Shown: positions 7,153 to 13,870 of the stretch, one piece after another
How positions within the stretch are numbered: position 1 is the stretch's first letter
Layout: each line of letters opens with the position of its first letter
Assembly (NCBI GenBank): GCA_002292955.1
Contig: DBCH01000090.1
Location: 1-17,619, forward strand
Direction of reading: 5' to 3'
DNA: 17,619 nucleotides
Source: Microbacteriaceae bacterium UBA963
GTDB taxonomy: Bacteria; Actinomycetota; Actinomycetes; Actinomycetales; Microbacteriaceae
The notes under the pieces: model-generated
The model's input: the letters and a program-made list of their open reading frames with translations, nothing else
Databases searched by the model: none
Told to the model about the DNA's origin: nothing
Position numbers and translations under genes: made by a program

Positions 7153-8553
7153 ATGATGAATAACGTCCCTGCACATGATCCCGCCGGTTGGCGAAACGTC
7201 CCGGCAACGTCCAAGCCGATTGACCACGCTAAGGTCAAAAAACTATTGGCTGCCGAGTGGAAGAAATTCTCTTCCGCGACGGCTAAGTCGGCAAAGCACA
7301 ACAAGGTAGCGAGCAAGGTTTTGCCTTTGGGTGTGACCTCGAGCTTTCAGCACTGGGACCCTTATCCCATCTCGATTGCCTCGGCCGAAGGCGCCTATTT
7401 CACCGACGTCGACGGTCGCAAGCTGCTCGACATGTCGATGGGCTTTGGTGCCATGTTGGTCGGGCACCTCAACCCGCTCGTGGTGAAGAACGTCAAAGAA
7501 GCTCTCGACAAAACGGGAACGCTTTTTGTGACACCGTCGCCGTCGGCAACCGACGTCGCCGAGCGCTTCAAGAAGCGCTTTGGTCTTGACATGCTCCGCT
7601 TCACCAACTCGGGCACCGAGTCGACGATGTACGCCATTCGCGTGGCGCGCGCGGTGACCAAGAAGAAAGCGGTCATCAAGATCGAGGGCGGCTATCACGG
7701 TGGTTACGACCCGCTTCAAGTCTCGGTGAAGCCGGCTCTGGCTGACATCGGTCCGGCTGACGCCCCCATCGCCGATGCCCCCATCGACGCGGTGCCGGGA
7801 ACGGTGTACGTGGTGCCTTACAACGACCTTCCCTACCTGGAGAAGATCATGAAGGAGCACTCAGACATTGCGTGCTTCATTGTGGAGCCCGTGATCGAGA
7901 ACCTGTCGATCATCCTGCCCGACAAGGGCTACCTCGCGGGCGTTCGCAAGCTGTGCGATAAGTACAAGATTGCGCTCATCTTTGACGAGGTGAAGACCGG
8001 TCTCACGGCCGGTGTGGCCGGTGCGTCAAAGCGCGTGGGGGTCACCCCCGACCTCGTGACGCTCGCCAAGAGCATCGGTGGCGGTTTGCCCGTGGCAGCC
8101 TTCGGCGGAAAGAAGAAGTACATGGACGCCGTCGTTGACGGCCGTATGGCTCACTTCGGCACCTACAATGGCAATCCACTTGTGGCCGCAGCCATGGTTG
8201 CCGTCGATGAGCTCTGCACGCAAAAAGCGCTCGCCGATGCTGAAGCCATCAACACGGCGGCTTTGGCCAAGATGGACGCCATCATTGCCAAGTACGAACT
8301 GCCCGCCCACACCATTGGTTTTGGCGTGAAGGGGGCCATCATTTGGTCTCCCACCCCCGTGCGCAACTATCGTGACTTCAAGAACACCGACTTCTTGATG
8401 GCCGAGTTGAGCTGGTTGTGGGGCGTCAATCGGGGCGTGATCACACCTCCCGGACTCGATGAGCAGTGGCTCGTTTCGCTGGCTCACACCTCAGCCGACA
8501 TGGACAAGCTGGTCGCCGAGTTCGAAGAACTCGCGCAGGCCCTTCGGTCCTAG
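7153..8553 (+). CDS. Class III PLP-dependent aminotransferase (HemL-like)
   Basis: This is a 466-residue fold-type I PLP enzyme. Seen are the DVDGRKLLDM block, GH105LNP, the phosphate-binding NSGTEST (152-158), YHG (181-183) under the cofactor ring, D278-E279 (FDEVKTG) for the pyridine nitrogen, the Schiff-base lysine K306 (LAKSIGGGLPVAAFGG), and HFGTYNGNP. The last two blocks resemble glutamate-1-semialdehyde aminomutase, but the substrate is not fixed by this and no haem genes are nearby. I place the start at the ATG at 7153 (or the adjacent ATG at 7156), because GGAG at 7143-7146 sits 6 nt upstream. The reading frame extends to 7057, but that part is basic, lacks family similarity and overlaps the candidate promoter. 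A strong terminator follows. It converges on an aldehyde dehydrogenase gene, which might use its product. Confidence 0.9.
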   Translation: MMNNVPAHDPAGWRNVPATSKPIDHAKVKKLLAAEWKKFSSATAKSAKHNKVASKVLPLGVTSSFQHWDPYPISIASAEGAYFTDVDGRKLLDMSMGFGAMLVGHLNPLVVKNVKEALDKTGTLFVTPSPSATDVAERFKKRFGLDMLRFTNSGTESTMYAIRVARAVTKKKAVIKIEGGYHGGYDPLQVSVKPALADIGPADAPIADAPIDAVPGTVYVVPYNDLPYLEKIMKEHSDIACFIVEPVIENLSIILPDKGYLAGVRKLCDKYKIALIFDEVKTGLTAGVAGASKRVGVTPDLVTLAKSIGGGLPVAAFGGKKKYMDAVVDGRMAHFGTYNGNPLVAAAMVAVDELCTQKALADAEAINTAALAKMDAIIAKYELPAHTIGFGVKGAIIWSPTPVRNYRDFKNTDFLMAELSWLWGVNRGVITPPGLDEQWLVSLAHTSADMDKLVAEFEELAQALRS

Positions 8554-8567
8554 TCGTCTCACCATCA

Positions 8568-8603
8568 CTCGGGGGTTCGCTTCGGCGGACCCCCGAGTTT
8601 TTT
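8568..8603 (+). terminator. Rho-independent terminator with UUCG tetraloop (aminotransferase)
   Basis: A stem starting CTCGGGGGT (8568-8576) pairs with ACCCCCGAG (8589-8597). It continues inward by four more pairs to a C(UUCG)G tetraloop, giving about 13 pairs. Six T residues follow at 8598-8603. It lies 14 nt after the aminotransferase stop. Confidence 0.93.
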
Positions 8604-8665
8604 GCGCGGGGCGACCTGACAGCGCCTCACGTTTTTTGCAAACGTCGGACGCAAGCAGTTGTCAC

Positions 8666-8706
8666 AAAAAGCGAGGCGCCCCGGTCTAAAAAACCAGGGC
8701 GCCTCG
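8666..8706 (-). terminator. Rho-independent terminator of the aldehyde dehydrogenase gene
   Basis: CGAGGCGCCC (8672-8681) and GGGCGCCTCG (8697-8706) form a perfect 10-bp stem with an inner GGT/ACC pairing. Read on the minus strand the hairpin is followed after one base by five T (complement of 8666-8670). It begins 15 nt after the ALDH stop. Confidence 0.9.
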
Positions 8707-8721
8707 AGAGGTTGGGTAAGA

Positions 8722-10128
8722 CTAGCCGTTGATCACCTGGGGCACGCCCAGGGCCTTGAGGCCTTCCACGCCGAACTCGAGACCGTAGCCCGACTGCTTG
8801 GCACCACCGAACGGAATCAGGGGGTGCACGCCACCGTGCGAATTGATCCACACGGTTCCCGCTTCCAAGCGCGCAGCGACCTCACGAGCCTTGCCGGCAT
8901 CCGCCGACCAGACGGAAGCGCCCAAGCCAACGTCAACGCCGTTGGCCCACTCAATGGCCTGCTCGAGGTCCTTGTAGCGAATCACGGGAAGCGCGGGGCC
9001 GAACTGCTCAACCTGAACCAGCGCGTTGTCGTTATCGAGCTCGTCGACAATCGTGGTCGGGTAGAAGAAGCCCTTCTGGTTGGCCTCAGGGTTTCCACCC
9101 ATAACGACCTTTCCGCCGCCCTTCTTGGCCTTCTCCACGAGATCGGCCACGATGTCGTACTGCTTCTTGTTCTGCAACGGACCGAGAACGTTGTTCTCGT
9201 CGGTACCTTCGCCCATGGGCATCGTGGCGGCCACGGCAGCGAGCTCACGAACCACGTCGTCGGCAATCGACTCGTGCACGTAGAGGCGCTTGAGCGCCGC
9301 ACACGTCTGACCCGTGTTGATGAAGGCACCCCAGAACAGATCTCCGGCGATGGCCTTGGGGTCGACGTCGGGGAGAACGATGCCGGCGTCGTTACCGCCG
9401 AGCTCGAGCGTGAGGCGCTTAACCGTGTCGGCCGAGCTGCGGATAATCGCCTTGCCGGTGGCCGTCGATCCGGTGAACATCACCTTGCCAATGGCGGGGT
9501 GACTCGACAGGGCCGCGCCCACTTCGCGGTCGCCGCTGATGACGGTGACAACGCCCGCGGGCAGCACGGTGTTGATGACCTTGACGATAGCCGTGACAAT
9601 CAGAGGCGTGAACTCAGATGGCTTGACGATGACGGCGTTGCCCATGCGAATGGACGGTGCGACCTGCCAGATCGTGATCATGGCCGGCCAGTTCCACGGA
9701 CCGATTGCGGCGACAACCCCAATGGGCTTGTAGGTCATCACGGCGTGACCGCTCTCGTCGTCAATCACCGTCTCGGTCTCGAGCGGTGTGGCGGCAGCGG
9801 CGCGCATCCAGGCGGCGGCGCCACCAATTTCAAAGCGAGCGTTGGGGCCGTTGAGCGGCTTACCCTGCTCACGTGAGAGCAACTGAGCGAGGGGCTCAGC
9901 GTGAGCCTCGATGGCGTCGGCGGCCTTCATCATGAGGGCGCTGCGCTTCTCGTGGCCGAGTGCAGCCCACGAAACTTGTGCCTTGGTGGCGGCCGCGATG
10001 GCCTTTTCGAGGTCGTCGACAGTGTCGACAGCGACCTTGGCAACAAGATCGCCGTTTGCGGGGTTGAGGATGTCGCGCGATGCTCCCGTGGGTGCGATGG
10101 CGGCGAGCAGGCTCTCTAGGGTGTCCAT
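8722..10128 (-). CDS. NAD(P)-dependent aldehyde dehydrogenase
   Basis: This 468-residue enzyme of the ALDH superfamily oxidises an aldehyde to its acid. Catalytic and cofactor residues are all present: N146 (GPWNWP, oxyanion hole), K169 (VKPSE, NAD binding), the glycine-rich turn FTGSTATGK (218-226), general base E242 (LELGGND), nucleophile C276 (NTGQTCAALKR), and the EQFGP block near residue 375. The C-terminal end HPLIPFGGAKQSGYGLEFG is the usual ALDH oligomerisation/substrate region. The length is typical. The exact substrate is not deducible; a semialdehyde supplied by the convergent aminotransferase is only a guess. The start ATG (complement of 10126-10128) has a very strong AAGGAGGAG 4 nt upstream. 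Its own terminator follows. It is divergent from the EXPERA-like gene with a 166-bp intergenic region. Confidence 0.95.
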   Translation of the reverse strand: MDTLESLLAAIAPTGASRDILNPANGDLVAKVAVDTVDDLEKAIAAATKAQVSWAALGHEKRSALMMKAADAIEAHAEPLAQLLSREQGKPLNGPNARFEIGGAAAWMRAAAATPLETETVIDDESGHAVMTYKPIGVVAAIGPWNWPAMITIWQVAPSIRMGNAVIVKPSEFTPLIVTAIVKVINTVLPAGVVTVISGDREVGAALSSHPAIGKVMFTGSTATGKAIIRSSADTVKRLTLELGGNDAGIVLPDVDPKAIAGDLFWGAFINTGQTCAALKRLYVHESIADDVVRELAAVAATMPMGEGTDENNVLGPLQNKKQYDIVADLVEKAKKGGGKVVMGGNPEANQKGFFYPTTIVDELDNDNALVQVEQFGPALPVIRYKDLEQAIEWANGVDVGLGASVWSADAGKAREVAARLEAGTVWINSHGGVHPLIPFGGAKQSGYGLEFGVEGLKALGVPQVING

Positions 10129-10212
10129 GAATCTCCTCCTTGAGACGGATTATGTTCTCAACGATACCTATTTGTGGCGCGAGAGTGTCACTGAAAATGG
10201 CGCACACCCCTA

Positions 10213-10228
10213 GCCTGCGGGCGCAGGC
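10213..10228. repeat. Perfect inverted repeat between divergent genes
   Basis: GCCTGCG-GG-CGCAGGC is a perfect 7-bp inverted repeat with a 2-bp centre. It lies between the ALDH start (10128) and the EXPERA-like gene (10295). It could be an operator; it has no T-run on either side and is not placed like a terminator. Confidence 0.4.
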
Positions 10229-10281
10229 ATTGAGATCCGCCACAACCGATGGGGGTCTTCCCCTCGAGCCCCGGTTGCCTC

Positions 10282-10287
10282 TAGCAT
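10282..10287 (+). promoter_or_regulatory. Candidate -10 box (TAGCAT) giving a leaderless EXPERA-like mRNA
   Basis: TAGCAT is followed by 7 nt and then the GTG start at 10295. There is no Shine-Dalgarno in front of the GTG, so initiation at the 5' end of the mRNA is likely. No good -35 is seen. Confidence 0.5.
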
Positions 10288-10294
10288 CTTTTCC

Positions 10295-10795
10295 GTGACT
10301 CTTGCCAACTTGCCTCTCCGCCGCCGCGGTTTCGATTTTGTTTTCATCGTTTTCTTTTGCTGGGCGTTCGTCACATGCATCATCAGTGACGCCATTCCCA
10401 CCCTAGGCATCGAGCAATCCGCCGATTCCACCAACATCCTGGCCCAGTGGAATTACGCCTACGCCTCGGTCAATGACCCTCTGTTTTTGAACCCGCCAAT
10501 CTGGATGCGATTCGTGACCGGCCTCTCCGCTTTCGTATACGCGCCGTTTTATGTGGTGCTTGTCTATGCGCTGATAACGGCTCGAAATTGGATCCAGCTA
10601 CCGGCAGTGATTTACGCAACGATGATCGCCAGTATCACCGGCATTGTGGTGTTTGGCGTGGAATTTTTTGGTGAGCCCGAGTGGCGCACACCCAACCCGC
10701 TGGGCTTCCTGGCGTTCAATCTCCCCTACGTGTTGATCCCGCTGCTCCTGCTCATCCGCATGCGCAAGCCGATGCCGTTTACGCGCCGCTTCTAG
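10295..10795 (+). CDS. Small membrane protein, EXPERA/TMEM97-like
   Basis: This 166-residue protein has four hydrophobic segments (about 13-33, 74-95, 101-122 and 137-155) and a basic C-terminus. It lines up with human TMEM97 (sigma-2 receptor; EXPERA fold, as recalled, not searched). An acidic residue ends TM1 (D32, like D29 in TMEM97). DPLFLNPPIW (61-70) matches DPLLQEPPAW without gaps through to an APF/LPF motif. NWIQLPAVIY (98-107) matches KWIRTPAIIY, and PYVLIPLLLLIRM matches PYLLIPFILLIFM. The position of TMEM97 E73 is S78 here, so one of the acidic ligand/active-site residues is missing. EXPERA proteins bind or isomerise sterols and other lipids in eukaryotes; the role in a bacterium is unknown. 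The GTG start is inferred from the -10 box 7 nt upstream. Confidence 0.8.
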   Translation: MTLANLPLRRRGFDFVFIVFFCWAFVTCIISDAIPTLGIEQSADSTNILAQWNYAYASVNDPLFLNPPIWMRFVTGLSAFVYAPFYVVLVYALITARNWIQLPAVIYATMIASITGIVVFGVEFFGEPEWRTPNPLGFLAFNLPYVLIPLLLLIRMRKPMPFTRRF

Positions 10796-10854
10796 TCGCC
10801 GGTCCACTTCTCAGCGCGACCCGCTCCGTCGGCTCCCTTTAGTCGCAGGCTGCA

Positions 10855-12321
10855 CTACAGCGCGTCGAACCCCGTGGGGGGAGCAATGTCGCGCGGCAGG
10901 CTCGACACGTGCGCGAAGGCCTCGAGCGCACTGGTGCGCGCGTTGGCGAGGTCAACAATGGGCGCGGGGTAGTCGAGTGCGTCCGCTCCGTCAAAGTCAC
11001 CGAGGTAGCGGCGCAGATACACGCGCTTCGGGTCGAACTTCTCGGCCTGAAGCACGGGGTTGAAGACTCGGAAGTAGGGGGCGGCGTCTGCGCCACAGCC
11101 GGCCACCCACTGCCAACTCGCGGCGTTGTTGGCCGGATCGGCGTCAACCAGGGTGTCCCAAAACCACTCTTCGCCCACACGCCAATCAATCAGAAGATTC
11201 TTGATCAGGAACGATGCCGCCACCATGCGCACCCGGTTGTGCATGTAGCCGGTTTGCCACAGTTCACGCATTCCGGCGTCGACGAGGGGAACACCCGTAC
11301 GACCCTCCTGCCATGCGGTTAGGGCGGGGGTTGACGACGGAGCCCAGGGGAAGCCGTCGAAGCGGCGGTCAAAGTTGGCCGTGGCCAGGGCGGGCCAGTG
11401 AAAGAGCAGGTTGTAGCTGAACTCGCGCCATCCCACCTCGGCCAGAAACTTGGCTGCGTTGCGCAGTGTTTCGGCGGACCCGTTGCGCCGCGCGGCGTCG
11501 ACCCGCTCGAGAATCTGGAACGGACTGATTTCGCCAAACCTGAGGTGCGGCGACAACTCACTGGTGGCAAAATCGGCCGGAACATCGCGCCCGTCGGCGT
11601 AGCGCGAGAGTCGCTCGGTCACAAACGACTCAAGCTGCTCGTGCGCGGCCTGCTCGCCCACCTGCCACCGCGCGGCCAGGCCGGCCGACCAGTCGGGATG
11701 CTTGGGGAGGAGCTTCCACGAGTCCAGGTCATCACTGGGCAGGGCCTGACCGGGAGCGCCGGATGCGCCGGCAGGAAATCCGGGGATTGCTTTCGGGGCA
11801 GGAAGCGGCGATCGTGGCGGTTCGGGCCGCGCCAAGAACGCCTTCCAGAACGGCGTGAAAACCGTGTAGGGGTTGCCGGCTCCGGTGGCGATGGTCCACG
11901 GCTCAACGAGCAGGTTTGCCTGAAAACTGTGTGCCTCGAGCCCCGAGGCCTTTGCGTAGTCCTTGATCGCGGCGTCCAGCGCTCGCTCAGGGCCGCCGTA
12001 GCGCCTGTTCCAGAAGATGGCCGTGGCACCGGTCTCGCGAATCAGGTCGCGAATCACCTCGTGCGCTCCGCCCTGACGAAGCACCAGAGGCGTGCCCAAC
12101 CGAGTGAGGCGTGCGCTCAACCGGCCCAGGCTGTGATGCAGCCACCAGTTTGCGGCACCGCCGAGCGGTCGGATGCCTTGCGAGACCTCATCGCGGATGT
12201 ACACCACGACGACGGGCAAGCCACGCTGCGTCGCCGCGGTCAGCGCAGGGTTGTCCGCAACGCGCAGGTCATCGCGCAACCACACGATGCTCGGCCCCGC
12301 GGCCGGAGAGTGAAGGCTCAT
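10855..12321 (-). CDS. phr: Class I DNA photolyase (cryptochrome/photolyase family)
   Basis: This 488-residue flavoprotein uses blue light to split pyrimidine dimers. The N-terminal antenna domain begins with SIVWLRDDLRVADNPAL. The FAD domain has TSELSPHLRFGEIS (253-266), the signature TGVPLVDAGMRELWQTGYMH (342-361) followed by NRVRM, and DADPANNAASWQW (393-405). Aligned to the E. coli enzyme, W298 and E295 match the CPD-contacting W277/E274, N399 matches the flavin-N5 contact N378, and W403 matches the proximal electron-transfer Trp W382. These identities favour CPD photolyase activity over a pure cryptochrome. The second chromophore cannot be told. No Shine-Dalgarno precedes the ATG (complement of 12319-12321); a TATCGT box lies 8 nt upstream. 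Photolyase fits an organism exposed to sunlight. Confidence 0.95.
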   Translation of the reverse strand: MSLHSPAAGPSIVWLRDDLRVADNPALTAATQRGLPVVVVYIRDEVSQGIRPLGGAANWWLHHSLGRLSARLTRLGTPLVLRQGGAHEVIRDLIRETGATAIFWNRRYGGPERALDAAIKDYAKASGLEAHSFQANLLVEPWTIATGAGNPYTVFTPFWKAFLARPEPPRSPLPAPKAIPGFPAGASGAPGQALPSDDLDSWKLLPKHPDWSAGLAARWQVGEQAAHEQLESFVTERLSRYADGRDVPADFATSELSPHLRFGEISPFQILERVDAARRNGSAETLRNAAKFLAEVGWREFSYNLLFHWPALATANFDRRFDGFPWAPSSTPALTAWQEGRTGVPLVDAGMRELWQTGYMHNRVRMVAASFLIKNLLIDWRVGEEWFWDTLVDADPANNAASWQWVAGCGADAAPYFRVFNPVLQAEKFDPKRVYLRRYLGDFDGADALDYPAPIVDLANARTSALEAFAHVSSLPRDIAPPTGFDAL

Positions 12322-12329
12322 GATGAGTA

Positions 12330-12335
12330 ACGATA
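12330..12335 (-). promoter_or_regulatory. Candidate -10 box (TATCGT) of photolyase, near-leaderless
   Basis: On the minus strand TATCGT is followed by 8 nt and the photolyase ATG. It overlaps an AACGATA word that also forms each half of the PadR palindrome at 3985-4000. Confidence 0.4.
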
Positions 12336-12347
12336 GGGCACGTTAAC

Positions 12348-12391
12348 GAACGTCGGGCCAGTCAGAGAGGCACTCGACCGGCCCGACGTTC
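12348..12391. repeat. 12-bp perfect inverted repeat upstream of photolyase
   Basis: GAACGTCGGGCC (12348-12359) and GGCCCGACGTTC (12380-12391) are perfect reverse complements around a 20-nt loop. On the minus strand this hairpin comes 130 nt after the winged-helix gene and 27 nt before the photolyase start, with no T-run after it. It may be a T-less terminator or a transcriptional control element of the photolyase gene. Confidence 0.55.
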
Positions 12392-12486
12392 TTGCTAACA
12401 CCAAGAGAGCAATCACATCCACGTCACTCAGAGAGAAATCGTGTGCTTTGAGAATATAACGAAATGGTAACGGTGGGAAGAGGTTT

Positions 12487-12510
12487 TGAGATTTTCTTGC
12501 AAAATTCTCA
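12487..12510. repeat. AT-rich imperfect hairpin after the winged-helix gene
   Basis: TGAGATTTT (12487-12495) pairs with AAAATTCTCA (12501-12510) with one bulged base and a 5-nt loop. It lies just past the stop of the winged-helix regulator gene (12522, minus strand), in the most AT-rich stretch of the neighbourhood. It lacks a T-run, so a terminator role is uncertain. Confidence 0.4.
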
Positions 12511-12521
12511 GGTGGTGCTCC

Positions 12522-13154
12522 CTAGAACAAGTCGGGGCTCGGGGCACTTGCGTGCAACACAAGGACATCGGCGTGGTCGTCGAAGCGATAGCCAATGCCA
12601 CGAACGGTGCGCACAATGTCTTCGAACCGATCGAGTTTGGAACGCAGGCGCCGAACGTGCACGTCGATTGTTCGATCGTTGGGGATGTCTTCTTCGCCCG
12701 CCACCCAAAGCGACGAAATGAGATCGTTGCGTGAGACCGTCTCGTTCTTGTTGACCACGAGATACTGCAGAAGCTCAAACTCCTTGAACGTGAGCGGTGC
12801 CTGTTCGCCGTCGATGAGCACGCGCTTGCGGGAGAAGTCCACCACAACGGCTGGCGACTTCTTAGCCCTCTCACCGCGCACTCTGGCCACGGCAGCCGGC
12901 TCCTGAAGGGCGAGGCGCACCACGTCAACGTCGCGCCCGCCCGCAGATTCGGGGGCCAGGGCAACAGCGGTGTACGTCTCGGCGTCGGGGGCAAGTTCGC
13001 CGGCGAGCGTCTTGAGCGCCTCGACAAGACGGGGAAGATCAATGCCGTTGGCCGCGGCTTTTGCCTCGTCGATGCCCACATAGAGGGCGAAGCCTCGAGG
13101 CTGGCGCCCTTCGGGAGAATCCGTGGGGGGCGGCTGGTCTGTGTTGTGTGTCAT
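12522..13154 (-). CDS. Orphan winged-helix (OmpR/PhoB-type) regulator without receiver domain
   Basis: This 210-residue protein has a C-terminal Trans_reg_C winged helix at about 103-192. It comprises the N-terminal beta-sheet (VVVDFSRKRVLIDGEQAPLT), FKEFELLQYLVVNKNETVSR, the recognition helix NDRTIDVHVRRLRSKL, and the wing VRTVRGIGYRFD. A normal response regulator would have a CheY-like receiver before it; here there is only about 75 residues (20-95) starting GFALYVGIDEAKAAA with no phosphoacceptor Asp pattern that I can recognise. The first 20 residues are Pro/Thr/polar-rich. No histidine kinase is adjacent. The start is probably ATG at 13152-13154 with AAAGG about 8 nt upstream; a TTG 21 nt further upstream is less likely. 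It is divergent from tadA; the intergenic region holds a perfect dyad. DNA binding is confident, the signal is unknown. Confidence 0.85.
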   Translation of the reverse strand: MTHNTDQPPPTDSPEGRQPRGFALYVGIDEAKAAANGIDLPRLVEALKTLAGELAPDAETYTAVALAPESAGGRDVDVVRLALQEPAAVARVRGERAKKSPAVVVDFSRKRVLIDGEQAPLTFKEFELLQYLVVNKNETVSRNDLISSLWVAGEEDIPNDRTIDVHVRRLRSKLDRFEDIVRTVRGIGYRFDDHADVLVLHASAPSPDLF

Positions 13155-13288
13155 GTGTGATGCCTTTTTCGTCAATCGGCCCGAGCCGAGACCTGCGAAT
13201 AGGGGATGTGTGAGCTAGAGACAACAACACATTCGACACGCGCACACGGATACGCTGGCAGCCAAAGGAGCCAGGTGAGTAAAGCCGG

Positions 13289-13306
13289 CGTGTGTCGTCA
13301 CACACG
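13289..13306. promoter_or_regulatory. 18-bp palindrome between winged-helix gene and tadA, candidate operator
   Basis: CGTGTGTCGTCACACACG has perfect 7-bp arms around CGTC. It is in the 242-bp region between the divergent winged-helix gene and tadA, 135 bp from the former and 91 bp from the latter. No T-run follows on either side. Binding by the winged-helix protein or another regulator is only inferred. Confidence 0.45.
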
Positions 13307-13366
13307 ACAGTTTAGGGTAAGCGGCACGAGAGCCGCCGGCTCGATTGTGCAGAAGCCTCGGGCGCC

Positions 13367-13372
13367 TAGGCT
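13367..13372 (+). promoter_or_regulatory. Candidate -10 box (TAGGCT) of tadA
   Basis: TAGGCT, with a weak -35-like TTGTGC 16 bp upstream (13345-13350), would give a leader of about 17 nt that contains the GAGGAGG ribosome-binding site. Confidence 0.4.
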
Positions 13373-13386
13373 CGACGTATCGACGA

Positions 13387-13391
13387 GGAGG
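13387..13391 (+). promoter_or_regulatory. Shine-Dalgarno GGAGG of tadA (decides start)
   Basis: GGAGG is 5 nt before the ATG at 13397. A GTG at 13391 in the same frame overlaps this site and so is unlikely to be the start. Confidence 0.85.
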
Positions 13392-13396
13392 TGCCC

Positions 13397-13870
13397 ATGA
13401 CCGCAAAATCCACAGCTGAAGAAGAGTGGATGGACCTCGCGCTCGCCGAGGCGCGCGCGACGGAACACACGCACGATGTTCCCGTGGGTGCCGTGGTTAT
13501 CGACGAACACGGAAATGTGATTGGTCGGGGCCGCAATCGTCGCGAAGAGACGGGTGACCCCACGGCACACGCCGAAGTGATGGCCCTGCGCGACGCCGCG
13601 GAACACTTAGGGTCGTGGCGTCTCGACGATGTGACGCTCGTTGTCACGCTGGAACCGTGTGCCATGTGCGCGGGCACGATTCTGGCCGCTCGCGTGCCTC
13701 GGCTCGTCTTTGGCGCGTGGGACGAAAAAGCGGGAGCCGTGGGATCGGTCTATGACCTCCTGCGAGACCGCAGGCTCCCCCATCGCGTTGAGGTCTCCGC
13801 GGGCATTCGTTCGGCGGAGTGCGCGGAGTTGCTCACCGCTTTTTTTCGAGGTTCGCCAACCACTCCGTAA
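13397..13870 (+). CDS. tadA: tRNA-specific adenosine deaminase
   Basis: This 157-residue zinc deaminase converts adenosine 34 of tRNA-Arg(ACG) to inosine, allowing one tRNA to read several Arg codons. The catalytic signature is complete: H58-A59-E60 (TAHAEVMAL; zinc ligand and proton-shuttling Glu) and P87-C88-A89-M90-C91 (LEPCAMCAG; two zinc Cys). VPVGAVVID and the GAWDEKAGAVGS loop are typical of TadA rather than of cytosine or guanine deaminases. The start is set by GGAGG. The last 38 bases overlap the 3' end of the convergent glutamine amidotransferase-like gene, in a different frame on the other strand. Confidence 0.95.
   Translation: MTAKSTAEEEWMDLALAEARATEHTHDVPVGAVVIDEHGNVIGRGRNRREETGDPTAHAEVMALRDAAEHLGSWRLDDVTLVVTLEPCAMCAGTILAARVPRLVFGAWDEKAGAVGSVYDLLRDRRLPHRVEVSAGIRSAECAELLTAFFRGSPTTP

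Noticed and set aside
7153..8553. Assignment of the aminotransferase as hemL
   Set aside because: Motifs are shared by several class III enzymes, and no haem biosynthesis genes are adjacent, so the specific name is not supported.
8659..9876. 405-residue open frame on plus, antisense to the aldehyde dehydrogenase gene
   Set aside because: It mirrors a complete ALDH with intact catalytic residues, has no recognisable family motifs, and runs through the ALDH terminator; it is a GC-bias artefact.
11398..12330. 310-residue open frame on plus, antisense to photolyase
   Set aside because: It is a shadow of a full-length photolyase; the composition is Arg/Gly-rich without any fold pattern.
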